This document shows, piece by piece, positions 20,911-26,340 of a stretch of DNA of 36,559 nt; the first letter of the stretch is position 1; each line of letters opens with the position of its first letter. The stretch comes from a virus. The stretch covers positions 1 to 36,559 of IMG/VR virus record IMGVR_UViG_3300026518_000028, one strand, 5' to 3'. Below the pieces are notes generated by a model. That model had not been told where the DNA came from, did not search any database, and worked only from the letters and a program-made list of their open reading frames with translations. A program made the position numbers and the translations under genes.

Positions 20911-21236
20911 TGGGTTTCATCCGGTGTGGTAATAGGCCGCCATGTGGTAGGAATGAATAGCCCGTGCTTCCCATAATAGAACACAGGCCGCTTCGGGGCT
21001 TCAATACTGCTCCTTGCCCAGCATTGATGCGCGCCATGAGATTTATTCCAGCCTTCAATGTTAGTCCCGTCCCGTGGTGCCGCTTCCATATCTGTATTCC
21101 ACTCGCAGGCTTGTAGGGCGTCAGCCATTGCTAGCAAAAGCTCCTCAGCATCATATCTCTGCCCGAGAAGAACGGTTGGCAAAATGCGACTCCCTTTTGC
21201 CTTACGGGCGGCTTCTATTAGTTTACTATTACTCAT
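20907..21236 (-). CDS. DUF551-like small protein, 109 aa
   Basis: AGGAGATC precedes ATG 21236. After a helical start (LIEAARKAKGSRILPTVLLG, DAEELLLAMADALQ) comes EAAPRDGTNIEGWNKSHGAH and a final W-x-P (FIPTTWRPIT). The 'M-x-A-P-R-D-G-T-x-I-x-G-W ... W-R-P' pattern is common in small phage proteins (DUF551-like) of unknown role. It is encoded between two small unknown ORFs in the leftward island. Confidence 0.55.
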   Translation of the reverse strand: MSNSKLIEAARKAKGSRILPTVLLGQRYDAEELLLAMADALQACEWNTDMEAAPRDGTNIEGWNKSHGAHQCWARSSIEAPKRPVFYYGKHGLFIPTTWRPITTPDETQ

Positions 21237-21432
21237 CTTGATCTCCTAATTTTGGCGTGTCATATTGCTTGGAAATAAATACGCATCTCGCCTTTGCTTC
21301 TTGTGGTGTTTCATATTCTCCGAGAGCCATGCGGCCCTCATAAGCAACATACACACCGTTTTCTAGACACACGAACCACACGTCATCTGCGCTCTTGTGT
21401 TCGTTGCCATGCCTTTCCCACTCAATCACCAT
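21229..21432 (-). CDS. small acidic/aromatic protein, 67 aa
   Basis: GGAGAACAAG precedes ATG 21432, which lies inside the end of the 67-aa gene upstream. The product has DDVWFVCLENGVYVAYEGRM and ALGEYETPQEAKARCVFISK, a small beta-alpha pattern like short phage proteins with a 'TPEEA' helix. No family recognised. Overlaps both neighbours. Confidence 0.55.
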   Translation of the reverse strand: MVIEWERHGNEHKSADDVWFVCLENGVYVAYEGRMALGEYETPQEAKARCVFISKQYDTPKLGDQDE

Positions 21433-21625
21433 CTTGTTCTCCTAGCGCTGCTATTTGCGCGCGGTCAGTGTTGGTGGTGTGGGCCTCAATTTTACGGAGA
21501 TCGGCCTGTAACAACCTATATTCGGCTTGCATCCTGAAAAACCTTGGGTCGCCCCGTCGTTTAGCTCTGCGTTTATTTCTAATTAGGTTCTGCAAACGCC
21601 TCCTTAGCTTGCCACCACTACTCAT
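21422..21625 (-). CDS. small very basic protein, 67 aa
   Basis: The N-terminus is strongly basic (GGKLRRRLQNLIRNKRRAKR) and continues as a helix (FRMQAEYRLLQADLRKIEAH). ATG 21625 overlaps the stop of the ribbon-helix-helix gene (ATGA). The charge suggests nucleic-acid binding. No known family recognised; a role with the upstream RHH protein is possible but unproved. Confidence 0.5.
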   Translation of the reverse strand: MSSGGKLRRRLQNLIRNKRRAKRRGDPRFFRMQAEYRLLQADLRKIEAHTTNTDRAQIAALGEQDGD

Positions 21626-21777
21626 TCCTCGGCCTCCTTTTTGGCTCGGGCTGCTAGGGCCTCTTTAATTAAATGCTCCGCTATTTTAGCGTTGCTCCGG
21701 TCCTCGGTTTTAGCCAGCAACCTAATTTGTGCGGCTAACTCTCGGCTTGGGTAAATTGTCATTTTTTCTGTTGGCAT
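21622..21777 (-). CDS. ribbon-helix-helix regulator, 51 aa
   Basis: AAAGGAGCAATT precedes ATG 21777. The product MPTEKMTIYPSRELAAQIRL continues LAKTEDRSNAKIAEHLIKEA, which fits a small Arc/MetJ-like ribbon-helix-helix: one strand (KMTIYPS) and two helices. As the first gene of the leftward island it faces a divergent promoter region (21778-21881) with repeated ATACC/GGTAT, a natural place for auto-regulation. Too short for extra domains. Confidence 0.65.
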   Translation of the reverse strand: MPTEKMTIYPSRELAAQIRLLAKTEDRSNAKIAEHLIKEALAARAKKEAEE

Positions 21778-21821
21778 AATTGCTCCTTTCTAAATATTAC
21801 CGTATCATACCGCTTTATACC

Positions 21822-21850
21822 TTGCAATAGGTAATGTGGCGTGCTATGTG
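21822..21850 (+). promoter_or_regulatory. rightward promoter in divergent region
   Basis: TTGCAA (21822-21827) and TATGTG (21845-21850) are 17 bases apart, 31 bases before ATG 21882. ATTACC/GGTAAT and ATACC repeats in 21796-21834 could be operator sites for the divergently encoded RHH protein. Confidence 0.45.
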
Positions 21851-21881
21851 TAAGGAACACAAAACACCGAAAGGAAGAACG

Positions 21882-22061
21882 ATGTTACGCCCAATTACCC
21901 GCATGGATAGAGATGATTTACGTGCCCGTAGTGAAGAATATCAATACCGCTATGATTTGGGTGCCAATATGCATTCAAAAGGCTTTTCTTTAGGCCCGGC
22001 TCCCGATCCGTTTTTTGCTGATGGTTGGCATGATGCTGAAGCGCAAAGTAACCGCCCCTAG
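21882..22061 (+). CDS. small protein, 59 aa
   Basis: I choose ATG 21882 (GAAAGGAAGAACG before it) rather than an upstream in-frame ATG that lacks a ribosome site. The product MLRPITRMDRDDLRARSEEY then DLGANMHSKGFSLGPAPDPF and WHDAEAQSNRP is small and charged. It is the first gene of the second rightward block. No family recognised. Confidence 0.55.
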   Translation: MLRPITRMDRDDLRARSEEYQYRYDLGANMHSKGFSLGPAPDPFFADGWHDAEAQSNRP

Positions 22062-22080
22062 GACAGAGAGGAAAGACACA

Positions 22081-22437
22081 ATGCCTGGACCAAGATACAC
22101 AAATCCAGAATACAAAGCGGAGCTGGTTAAAAACCTACGCGAAGCCGAATCCGAATGGCGCAAGGGTGCCGACTGGCCGAATGAATTCGACATGGACAAG
22201 TGGGATATGTCGCGCGACAAAATATGCACAATGCATGCGAGTTGCGATGACTGTTTTGTCACTTCTGCTACGGGCGGCACAAATTGCGTGGAGTCCCCGA
22301 TTGCAGAGGCTATCGGGCTGCATGGTGATTGGGCGGGTGAAAAGGACGGCCCAGCTTATGACGAATGGCGGGCGGGCGCGGTCAAGGTGGCGGAATTCTT
22401 CGATGATCTGTTGCAGAAAGCGGAGGCATTAATATGA
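22081..22437 (+). CDS. cysteine-containing hypothetical protein, 118 aa
   Basis: GAGAGGAAAG precedes ATG 22081. The product has a helical N-terminus (NPEYKAELVKNLREAESEWR) and then DKICTMHASCDDCFVTSATG with C-x6-C-x2-C and a further Cys (GTNCVESP), which could bind a metal. The C-terminal helix is EWRAGAVKVAEFFDDLLQKA. No known domain recognised. The frame is coupled to the next gene by ATGA. Confidence 0.55.
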   Translation: MPGPRYTNPEYKAELVKNLREAESEWRKGADWPNEFDMDKWDMSRDKICTMHASCDDCFVTSATGGTNCVESPIAEAIGLHGDWAGEKDGPAYDEWRAGAVKVAEFFDDLLQKAEALI

Positions 22438-22709
22438 CACACACGAAAGAGCCTTGGGAGGTCATACATACAGATGCTGGCTTGATGGTCAGTGTTCCCG
22501 CTATAGGTAAATACGGCAGGCCGTTGTTAACCACGCCCCGCAGTGATGACCCTGCAAGGGCGGTGGTTTGCGTCAACGCCATGGCAGGCATTCGCGCCCC
22601 AGAAGCATGGGTGAAGGCCGCTAAGCGGGTGCAAGAGCTGGCCGTGAAGTCAGGCTTTCCGGTGGAGCTGGCCGAGGCGTTGTTGGATATGCGGGAGTCT
22701 GAAGGATGA
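22434..22709 (+). CDS. small phage accessory protein, 91 aa
   Basis: The product opens MTHTKEPWEVIHTDAGLMVS and has DDPARAVVCVNAMAGIRAPE followed by AWVKAAKRVQELAV. The K-E/G-P-W-x-V ... R-A-V-x-C-V-N-A-x-A-G-I pattern is a widespread short phage family of unknown function, often encoded in early accessory regions. ATGA overlap at both ends. No catalytic residues apparent. Confidence 0.6.
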   Translation: MTHTKEPWEVIHTDAGLMVSVPAIGKYGRPLLTTPRSDDPARAVVCVNAMAGIRAPEAWVKAAKRVQELAVKSGFPVELAEALLDMRESEG

Positions 22710-22948
22710 TAAGTGAGGCCTTTCCTGTTGTGGTAACAGAAACCAAGCAAAAAGATGCGTGGTTTAGTGCTAATGTAGGTAAAACTGGGCGAACGAGAAC
22801 GGTTTCCGCTCATGCGGTGAAGATATTCATTGGTCGCAGTTCATTTATTAGTTCAACAAGATATAGCTCTCGCGCAAAAGCCGAGGCTGCTGCCAAGCGG
22901 ATAATGGCCAAGCACGGGAAAGCCAAAAAGGAGGTGCAAGATGACTGA
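22706..22948 (+). CDS. small basic protein, 80 aa, EVQDD end
   Basis: The product MISEAFPVVVTETKQKDAWF then SAHAVKIFIGRSSFISSTRY and a Lys-rich helix ends KEVQDD. The last 18 bases of the gene, including the next start, are repeated exactly at the end of the following gene. The N-terminal half looks like mixed beta strands. No family recognised. ATGA-type overlaps on both sides. Confidence 0.55.
   Translation: MISEAFPVVVTETKQKDAWFSANVGKTGRTRTVSAHAVKIFIGRSSFISSTRYSSRAKAEAAAKRIMAKHGKAKKEVQDD
22931..22948 (+). repeat. 18-bp direct repeat, copy 1 (gene junction)
   Basis: GAGGTGCAAGATGACTGA is found here and again at 23139-23156. It contains the ribosome site, the ATG of the next gene and the stop of the current one, so each copy ends one protein in EVQDD and starts the next with MT. 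Confidence 0.7.
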
Positions 22949-23156
22949 GGTAAGCCACGGGTGGGCCATTGTCGCTCGCAGCCAGCGCTCAAGCTGGATT
23001 ATGCCCTTCACGATTCAACGCACAAGAGCGGAAGCGATACAGCGCTTTGTTGATATTTGGGAGAACAAAGAATTTGGCCGGAAGCAATGGTTAAAAGATC
23101 GTAAAGCTGGCCGCGTTAAGTGCGTGCGGGTCGTAACAGAGGTGCAAGATGACTGA
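22941..23156 (+). CDS. small basic protein, 71 aa, EVQDD end
   Basis: The product MTEVSHGWAIVARSQRSSWI then MPFTIQRTRAEAIQRFVDIW is a compact alpha/beta protein ending VVTEVQDD. It shares its C-terminal EVQDD and the DNA of the junction with the gene before it. The R-T-R-A-E-A helix resembles the R-A-K-A-E-A of the previous protein, so the two may be distant duplicates. Function unknown. Confidence 0.55.
   Translation: MTEVSHGWAIVARSQRSSWIMPFTIQRTRAEAIQRFVDIWENKEFGRKQWLKDRKAGRVKCVRVVTEVQDD
23139..23156 (+). repeat. 18-bp direct repeat, copy 2 (gene junction)
   Basis: An exact copy of 22931-22948, 208 bases on. It again links a stop and a start. Confidence 0.7.
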
Positions 23157-23499
23157 TTTAGCAAAGCTGATTGAAGCTGTGGAGGAAGGGAGTATTGATT
23201 TTAACGAATTCCTGCCGCGCGACAATTTTGACATGATGCGCAAAGCGATGCCCATAGATGATTGGGGCGTTTTCGTTAAAGCCTATGAAGGATCGGTGGA
23301 TGCAGCCATTGCCTTAATGGCGGAGTTGCTGGGGGATAGATGGGGATTTGTGATACGAGAGGGGTTTGCAAAAGTTCAACACCCAAAAACATGGAGAAAA
23401 GACATAGCCATTTTTGACAGCATAACAAGCCGTGCGCTACTAACAGCCACCCTCAAAGCTCTTGAATGGGACCAATTAAACGGCAAACTAGACATTTAA
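23149..23499 (+). CDS. hypothetical protein, 116 aa
   Basis: The product MTDLAKLIEAVEEGSIDFNE then MMRKAMPIDDWGVFVKAYEG and VDAAIALMAELLGDRWGFVI is a small helical protein. The 'E-A-V-E-x-G ... A-Y-x-G-S-x-D-A-A-x-A-L' motif recurs in phage accessory proteins of unknown role. No catalytic signature. A promoter (23489-23517) begins in its last codons, so the HNH gene after it can be expressed alone. Confidence 0.6.
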   Translation: MTDLAKLIEAVEEGSIDFNEFLPRDNFDMMRKAMPIDDWGVFVKAYEGSVDAAIALMAELLGDRWGFVIREGFAKVQHPKTWRKDIAIFDSITSRALLTATLKALEWDQLNGKLDI

Positions 23500-23517
23500 C
23501 TACATTTGGGCTATAAA
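23489..23517 (+). promoter_or_regulatory. promoter of HNH gene (copy 2)
   Basis: TAGACA (23489-23494) and TATAAA (23512-23517) are 17 bases apart. Its GCTATAAAA is the same as in the copy-1 promoter. Confidence 0.65.
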
Positions 23518-23520
23518 ATA

Positions 23521-23549
23521 GGAGCCGCGATGCGTCAACATCCGGCCCC
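23521..23549 (+). promoter_or_regulatory. 5-prime leader hairpin of HNH gene (copy 2)
   Basis: GGAGCCG-C-GATG-CGTCAA-CATC-CGGCCCC folds with a bulged C, a 4-bp upper stem and a hexaloop, with one A-C mismatch in the lower stem. The shape equals copy 1 (20636-20662), while stem pairs differ in a compensatory way. Confidence 0.65.
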
Positions 23550-23576
23550 ATGATCGGCAACAAAAGGACTGTGCCA

Positions 23577-24143
23577 ATGAATAAACGATTAATACCTCAA
23601 GAGCTATTATGCAAGATATTAAAGTGCATCCCTGAAACAGGGGAGTTGTTTTGGCGTGAGCGCACGTCTGATCTATTTTCAAATAGTGCGCGTGCAAATT
23701 GCTGGAATAGTCGTTGGCCTGGCAAGCCAGCCCTCGCTACTATCGACGGTGTAACCGGCTACAAGCACGGTGATATTTTTTACAGGAAGCATTACGCACA
23801 TCGGGTTGTTTGGGCGATGGAAACTGGTGCTTGGCCCGTGGACCATATTGACCATATCAACCATGATAGGGCCGATAACAGGATAGCAAACTTGCGGGAG
23901 GTTACCCGTGTAGAGAATGGAAAGAATTTGAGCATTTCAAAGCTAAATACAAGCGGCGTTACTGGGGTTTGTTGGTGTAAAACCTCCCAAAAATGGCACG
24001 CACGTATCGTAGTTGAAAAACGCAAAATTCACCTAGGGTATTTCGATGCCAAAAAAGATGCAATCAATGCCCGCGCCGCAGCAAATATTAAATACAAATT
24101 TCACGAAAATCATGGGAGAAAAAACAATGGCCGAAGCACCTGA
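23577..24143 (+). CDS. HNH homing endonuclease with AP2 domain (copy 2)
   Basis: I choose ATG 23577 because AAAGGACTGTGCCA before it equals the ribosome site of copy 1; ATG 23550 is in frame but lies next to the hairpin. The 188-residue product has ETGELFWRERTSDLF, AHRVVWAMETGAWPV, DHINHDRADNRIANL and the AP2-like SGVTGVCWCKTSQKWHARIV. It is closely similar to the leftward copy over its length. Its end overlaps the next gene by 17 bases, as if inserted into an existing junction. Homing is known for the family; activity here is inferred. Confidence 0.88.
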   Translation: MNKRLIPQELLCKILKCIPETGELFWRERTSDLFSNSARANCWNSRWPGKPALATIDGVTGYKHGDIFYRKHYAHRVVWAMETGAWPVDHIDHINHDRADNRIANLREVTRVENGKNLSISKLNTSGVTGVCWCKTSQKWHARIVVEKRKIHLGYFDAKKDAINARAAANIKYKFHENHGRKNNGRST

Positions 24144-24522
24144 AAAGATATGGGCATGGGCCTTGGACAAATTCAATGGGAAGCCATTCTGGGCAGGTGA
24201 TATTAAGGTATCACACGTCCCCAAAGACGGGGCCACCAAATACCGCCGCGCTGACATCCCAGCAAAGGTCAAGGGGTTGGTTTGGGACAGGTTGGGTGAT
24301 GTTTTTTATGCGAATGGCGCTGGTCAAGAATATTCATTCAATCTTCAGGATATGGCTGATGGTAGCGGGTTTAACATTTATCTAGGGTCAATGCCGCTGA
24401 CTGACGCAGAATATCACACACCAGATGACGCCAAAGCCGCAGCTCAAGCCCACTATGAAGCCCTTGTTCTTAGCTGCTTAGAGGGGGCTGGGATAGAAAG
24501 ATTAAGGAACCTGGAAAAATGA
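24127..24522 (+). CDS. phage accessory protein, 131 aa
   Basis: I choose ATG 24127 (GGGAGAAAAAACA before it). The product opens MAEAPEKIWAWALDKFNGKP, then PKDGATKYRRADIPAKVKGL, DRLGDVFYANGAGQEYSFNL and PDDAKAAAQAHYEALVL. This 'PEKIWAW ... DGATKYxRADI ... AKAAAQAHYEA' layout is a common phage family of unknown function. Overlaps the HNH gene and, by ATGA, the next gene. Confidence 0.6.
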   Translation: MAEAPEKIWAWALDKFNGKPFWAGDIKVSHVPKDGATKYRRADIPAKVKGLVWDRLGDVFYANGAGQEYSFNLQDMADGSGFNIYLGSMPLTDAEYHTPDDAKAAAQAHYEALVLSCLEGAGIERLRNLEK

Positions 24523-24746
24523 CCGATAAAACAATTGAGGCTATGCGTGAAGCATACAAATTTGGTGAGTGCGCTGGCCCACTGCAAGACCCAATGGAGT
24601 TGGCCTACGCCGTGGCCCGTGAGGCTGTGCTGGAGGAAGCGCTCAGGAAAATCGCCGACATCCCGACATCCCGAGCGCTTGGCCGTGAGAAAGGCTTGGA
24701 TGATGCTTACCGCGTGGTTGAAGCAATGAAAGGGCCAGACGCATGA
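24519..24746 (+). CDS. small helical protein, 75 aa
   Basis: The product MTDKTIEAMREAYKFGECAG continues DPMELAYAVAREAVLEEALR and then DDAYRVVEAMKGPDA. It is helical and acidic without motifs. Overlaps at both ends (ATGA) put it in the accessory operon. No function can be given. Confidence 0.55.
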   Translation: MTDKTIEAMREAYKFGECAGPLQDPMELAYAVAREAVLEEALRKIADIPTSRALGREKGLDDAYRVVEAMKGPDA

Positions 24747-25039
24747 AACTGCAATCACACCAAATGCCCGAGCCAAGCGATGATGAAATCTCCCAATTAC
24801 CGGATGAAATTCAAGATTATATCGGCGCTTTGGAGTCTGACCTTGAGGAAACTGAGGAGGCCATCCAATGCGCCTACGGCTACCTATGGCGCGGCATGAG
24901 CGCAGGGCCGCATGAGCAGGATGCACGGCGGCGGTTGCTGTCTATCATGGATAAAGAAGACCAGCGGCACGGTATCGATGCGGCGCTTGCCAAATATGGG
25001 CCAACGACCACGCATGAAGTCCTGATGAAATGCCCATGA
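24743..25039 (+). CDS. acidic helical protein, 98 aa
   Basis: The N-terminal half is very acidic (PEPSDDEISQLPDEIQDYIG, SDLEETEEAIQCAYGY). The C-terminal half includes HEQDARRRLLSIMDKEDQRH. Strongly negative phage early proteins often mimic DNA or bind host proteins; nothing here proves that. Coupled to its neighbours by short overlaps. Confidence 0.55.
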   Translation: MKLQSHQMPEPSDDEISQLPDEIQDYIGALESDLEETEEAIQCAYGYLWRGMSAGPHEQDARRRLLSIMDKEDQRHGIDAALAKYGPTTTHEVLMKCP

Positions 25040-25101
25040 AACTCGCCAAACTCCGCGCCCGCATCCTTGCCCTGTATTGGCGTGAGGAATGGCACGTATG
25101 A
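25036..25101 (+). CDS. possible 21-aa ORF
   Basis: ATG 25036 lies in the last codons of the 98-aa gene. The frame MKLAKLRARILALYWREEWH ends at TGA 25099-25101, which overlaps the next start (ATGA). A short basic-amphipathic helix. It may be a coupling ORF. Confidence 0.4.
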   Translation: MKLAKLRARILALYWREEWHV

Positions 25102-25355
25102 CCCCAGTTTTCTTTGCACACAGTGGCCGTAGTGCTTATGAACGTGGTGAAGGCTTTATCTGCTCATGCGTATTTTGCAATCGAGAGATAACCGCCCCTT
25201 GGGAATTTCAGAAAACCGTTGTGTCCTGTTTATATTGTGGATTTGAGCGGGGGTTAGTGCCAGAAATAGAAGTGCAAGGTGGTTTGGAATATACTTTCGG
25301 AATTACCGCAACAGAATGTAAACACAGGAGAAACGCACCAATTCCGGCGCGTTGA
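25098..25355 (+). CDS. zinc-ribbon protein, 85 aa
   Basis: I choose ATG 25098 over 25089, since GAGGA lies 10 bases before it and it overlaps the 21-aa stop. The product has ICSCVFCNREITAPWEF (C22, C24-x2-C27) and VVSCLYCGFERGLVPE (C44-x2-C47), a paired CxxC zinc ribbon. There is also a later Cys in TECKHRR. It may bind nucleic acid or a host protein; the family is not recognised. Confidence 0.6.
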   Translation: MTPVFFAHSGRSAYERGEGFICSCVFCNREITAPWEFQKTVVSCLYCGFERGLVPEIEVQGGLEYTFGITATECKHRRNAPIPAR

Positions 25356-25373
25356 ATGAAAGGATGAATGAAG

Positions 25374-25622
25374 ATGAAAACCACACCCCTACCAGCCGCA
25401 ACATGCCGCCTCGATATTGATTGCAGCACAGACGTCGGAATAGGCCGGATCATCCTCACGCATGACGGCGGGAGCGTATTCGTTAAGCAAGAATTTGATT
25501 ATGGCGACCTGAGTAAATCAGATGGGCCTAAGTCAATGGGAGAATTCGAAATGTCGCCAATGGAAGCTCGCGAGCTATCTGCCGCGCTTCGGATTTTCGC
25601 GAACATGATGGACGAAAGGTGA
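25374..25622 (+). CDS. last gene of rightward operon, 82 aa
   Basis: ATG 25374 is at the better distance from AAAGGA than ATG 25368. The product (PLPAATCRLDIDCSTDVGIG, IILTHDGGSVFVKQEF, SPMEARELSAALRIFANMMD) looks like a small beta-sheet protein with a C-terminal helix, similar in style to short phage proteins of unknown role. It precedes the hairpin cluster. Confidence 0.55.
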   Translation: MKTTPLPAATCRLDIDCSTDVGIGRIILTHDGGSVFVKQEFDYGDLSKSDGPKSMGEFEMSPMEARELSAALRIFANMMDER

Positions 25623-25653
25623 CCATATCCCCGATGCCCGAAAAATTTGTGAA

Positions 25654-25772
25654 CCGTTTCCAAAACGGAAATAGCTCAGGTGGTGCAAAACATGCACTAA
25701 CTGAGCTGTCAAGGATTGCTTGACAGTTGAAAACTAGAGCCGCTCCTAAAGACGGCTCAGAAAACCTTTTCT
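25654..25772. terminator. hairpin cluster between converging operons
   Basis: Five hairpins follow in 120 bases. CCGTTT/AAACGG is at 25654-25668. AGCTCAG/CTGAGCT with inner GTGCA/TGCAC is at 25673-25707. CTGTCAAG/CTTGACAG is at 25706-25726. GAGCCG/CGGCTC is at 25737-25758. AGAAAA/TTTTCT is at 25759-25772. On the minus strand the GAGCCG stem is followed by TAGTTTTC, a terminator for the lysis genes. The gap 25623-25788 has no ORF on either strand. Bidirectional termination is likely for the last two; the others are unexplained. Confidence 0.6.
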
Positions 25773-25788
25773 ACACATGACAGATAGG

Positions 25789-25992
25789 CTAAGGCGTGCA
25801 ACCAGCGTCAAACTTCACCACAAAGCCCTCAGTTGCCTGCACAACGCTGTCAGTGCCTTCTTGCAAGACTACCCCCACAAGGGCCTCTAGGCTGGGCCTC
25901 AGGCCGCTACATAGCACGCTATCGTTTACGCTTGTGCAGCCAGCCACGAAGGTTAGCCCGAGCATCGGCGACATTATCAGCAGGTTTCGCAT
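25789..25992 (-). CDS. outer-membrane lipoprotein spanin (o-spanin)
   Basis: AAGGATAGACA precedes ATG 25992. The product MRNLLIMSPMLGLTFVAGCT has a lipobox FVAGC with the Cys at 19, which would be lipidated, leaving a mature protein of about 48 residues. Its start lies inside the inner-membrane spanin gene in another frame, the Rz/Rz1 arrangement. Together the two proteins fuse inner and outer membranes in the last step of lysis. Length and overlap fit Rz1-type proteins; the mature sequence is not Pro-rich. Confidence 0.75.
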   Translation of the reverse strand: MRNLLIMSPMLGLTFVAGCTSVNDSVLCSGLRPSLEALVGVVLQEGTDSVVQATEGFVVKFDAGCTP

Positions 25993-26143
25993 TGTCTATC
26001 CTTTCGTCGGTATCCCGCGCCTCTTTCAATCGGCGCAATTCGTTCTTTGTGCGCTCCGCCTTGCGCTGGCTGGCCCCGAAGGTAATCAAGAAAAGCAGGA
26101 AGGCCCCGAAGGCGGCGGCGTATAGCTTGAGCTTTAGCATCAT
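25919..26143 (-). CDS. inner-membrane spanin (i-spanin, Rz-like)
   Basis: I choose ATG 26143, which overlaps the previous stop (ATGA). The product MMLKLKLYAAAFGAFLLFLI has an N-terminal membrane helix (about 7-25) followed by a charged periplasmic coiled coil (QRKAERTKNELRRLKEARDT). The basic end is LRGWLHKRKR. At 74 residues it is shorter than most Rz proteins. It pairs with the o-spanin encoded inside its 3-prime end. Confidence 0.7.
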   Translation of the reverse strand: MMLKLKLYAAAFGAFLLFLITFGASQRKAERTKNELRRLKEARDTDERIDNAKPADNVADARANLRGWLHKRKR

Positions 26144-26340
26144 TTCCCAGCCCGCCATCGGCCATAAGCCGCACCAGCAAAGCCAAGCAGTGCCGATCCA
26201 ATCTTAAGCCATGCAACCAGCCAGCCAGCAACGCCAGCATCGGCAAGCACGCCCCACACGGGAGCGGATAGCTCAGGGAATTGGGTGGCGGCTAAGAATG
26301 CCAACCACGAATATGTTTTCTTGCCCTTCATGATTTTCAT
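26140..26340 (-). CDS. holin-like small membrane protein, 66 aa
   Basis: ATG 26340 overlaps the endolysin stop (ATGA). The product has a basic start (MKIMKGKKTYSWLAFLAATQ), then hydrophobic segments at about 12-30 and 38-58 (GWLVAWLKIGSALLGFAGAA), and a basic end RWRAGK. Two membrane helices and the place between endolysin and spanins are as in class II holins, which open the inner membrane for the endolysin. The protein at 26962-27261 is an alternative holin candidate. Confidence 0.6.
   Translation of the reverse strand: MKIMKGKKTYSWLAFLAATQFPELSAPVWGVLADAGVAGWLVAWLKIGSALLGFAGAAYGRWRAGK

Noticed and set aside
25671-25740. tRNA-like D-arm string TAGCTCAGGTGG
   Set aside because: The GCTC pairs in a longer hairpin (25673-25707), and no anticodon arm or T-loop (GTTCGA-type) follows; not a tRNA.
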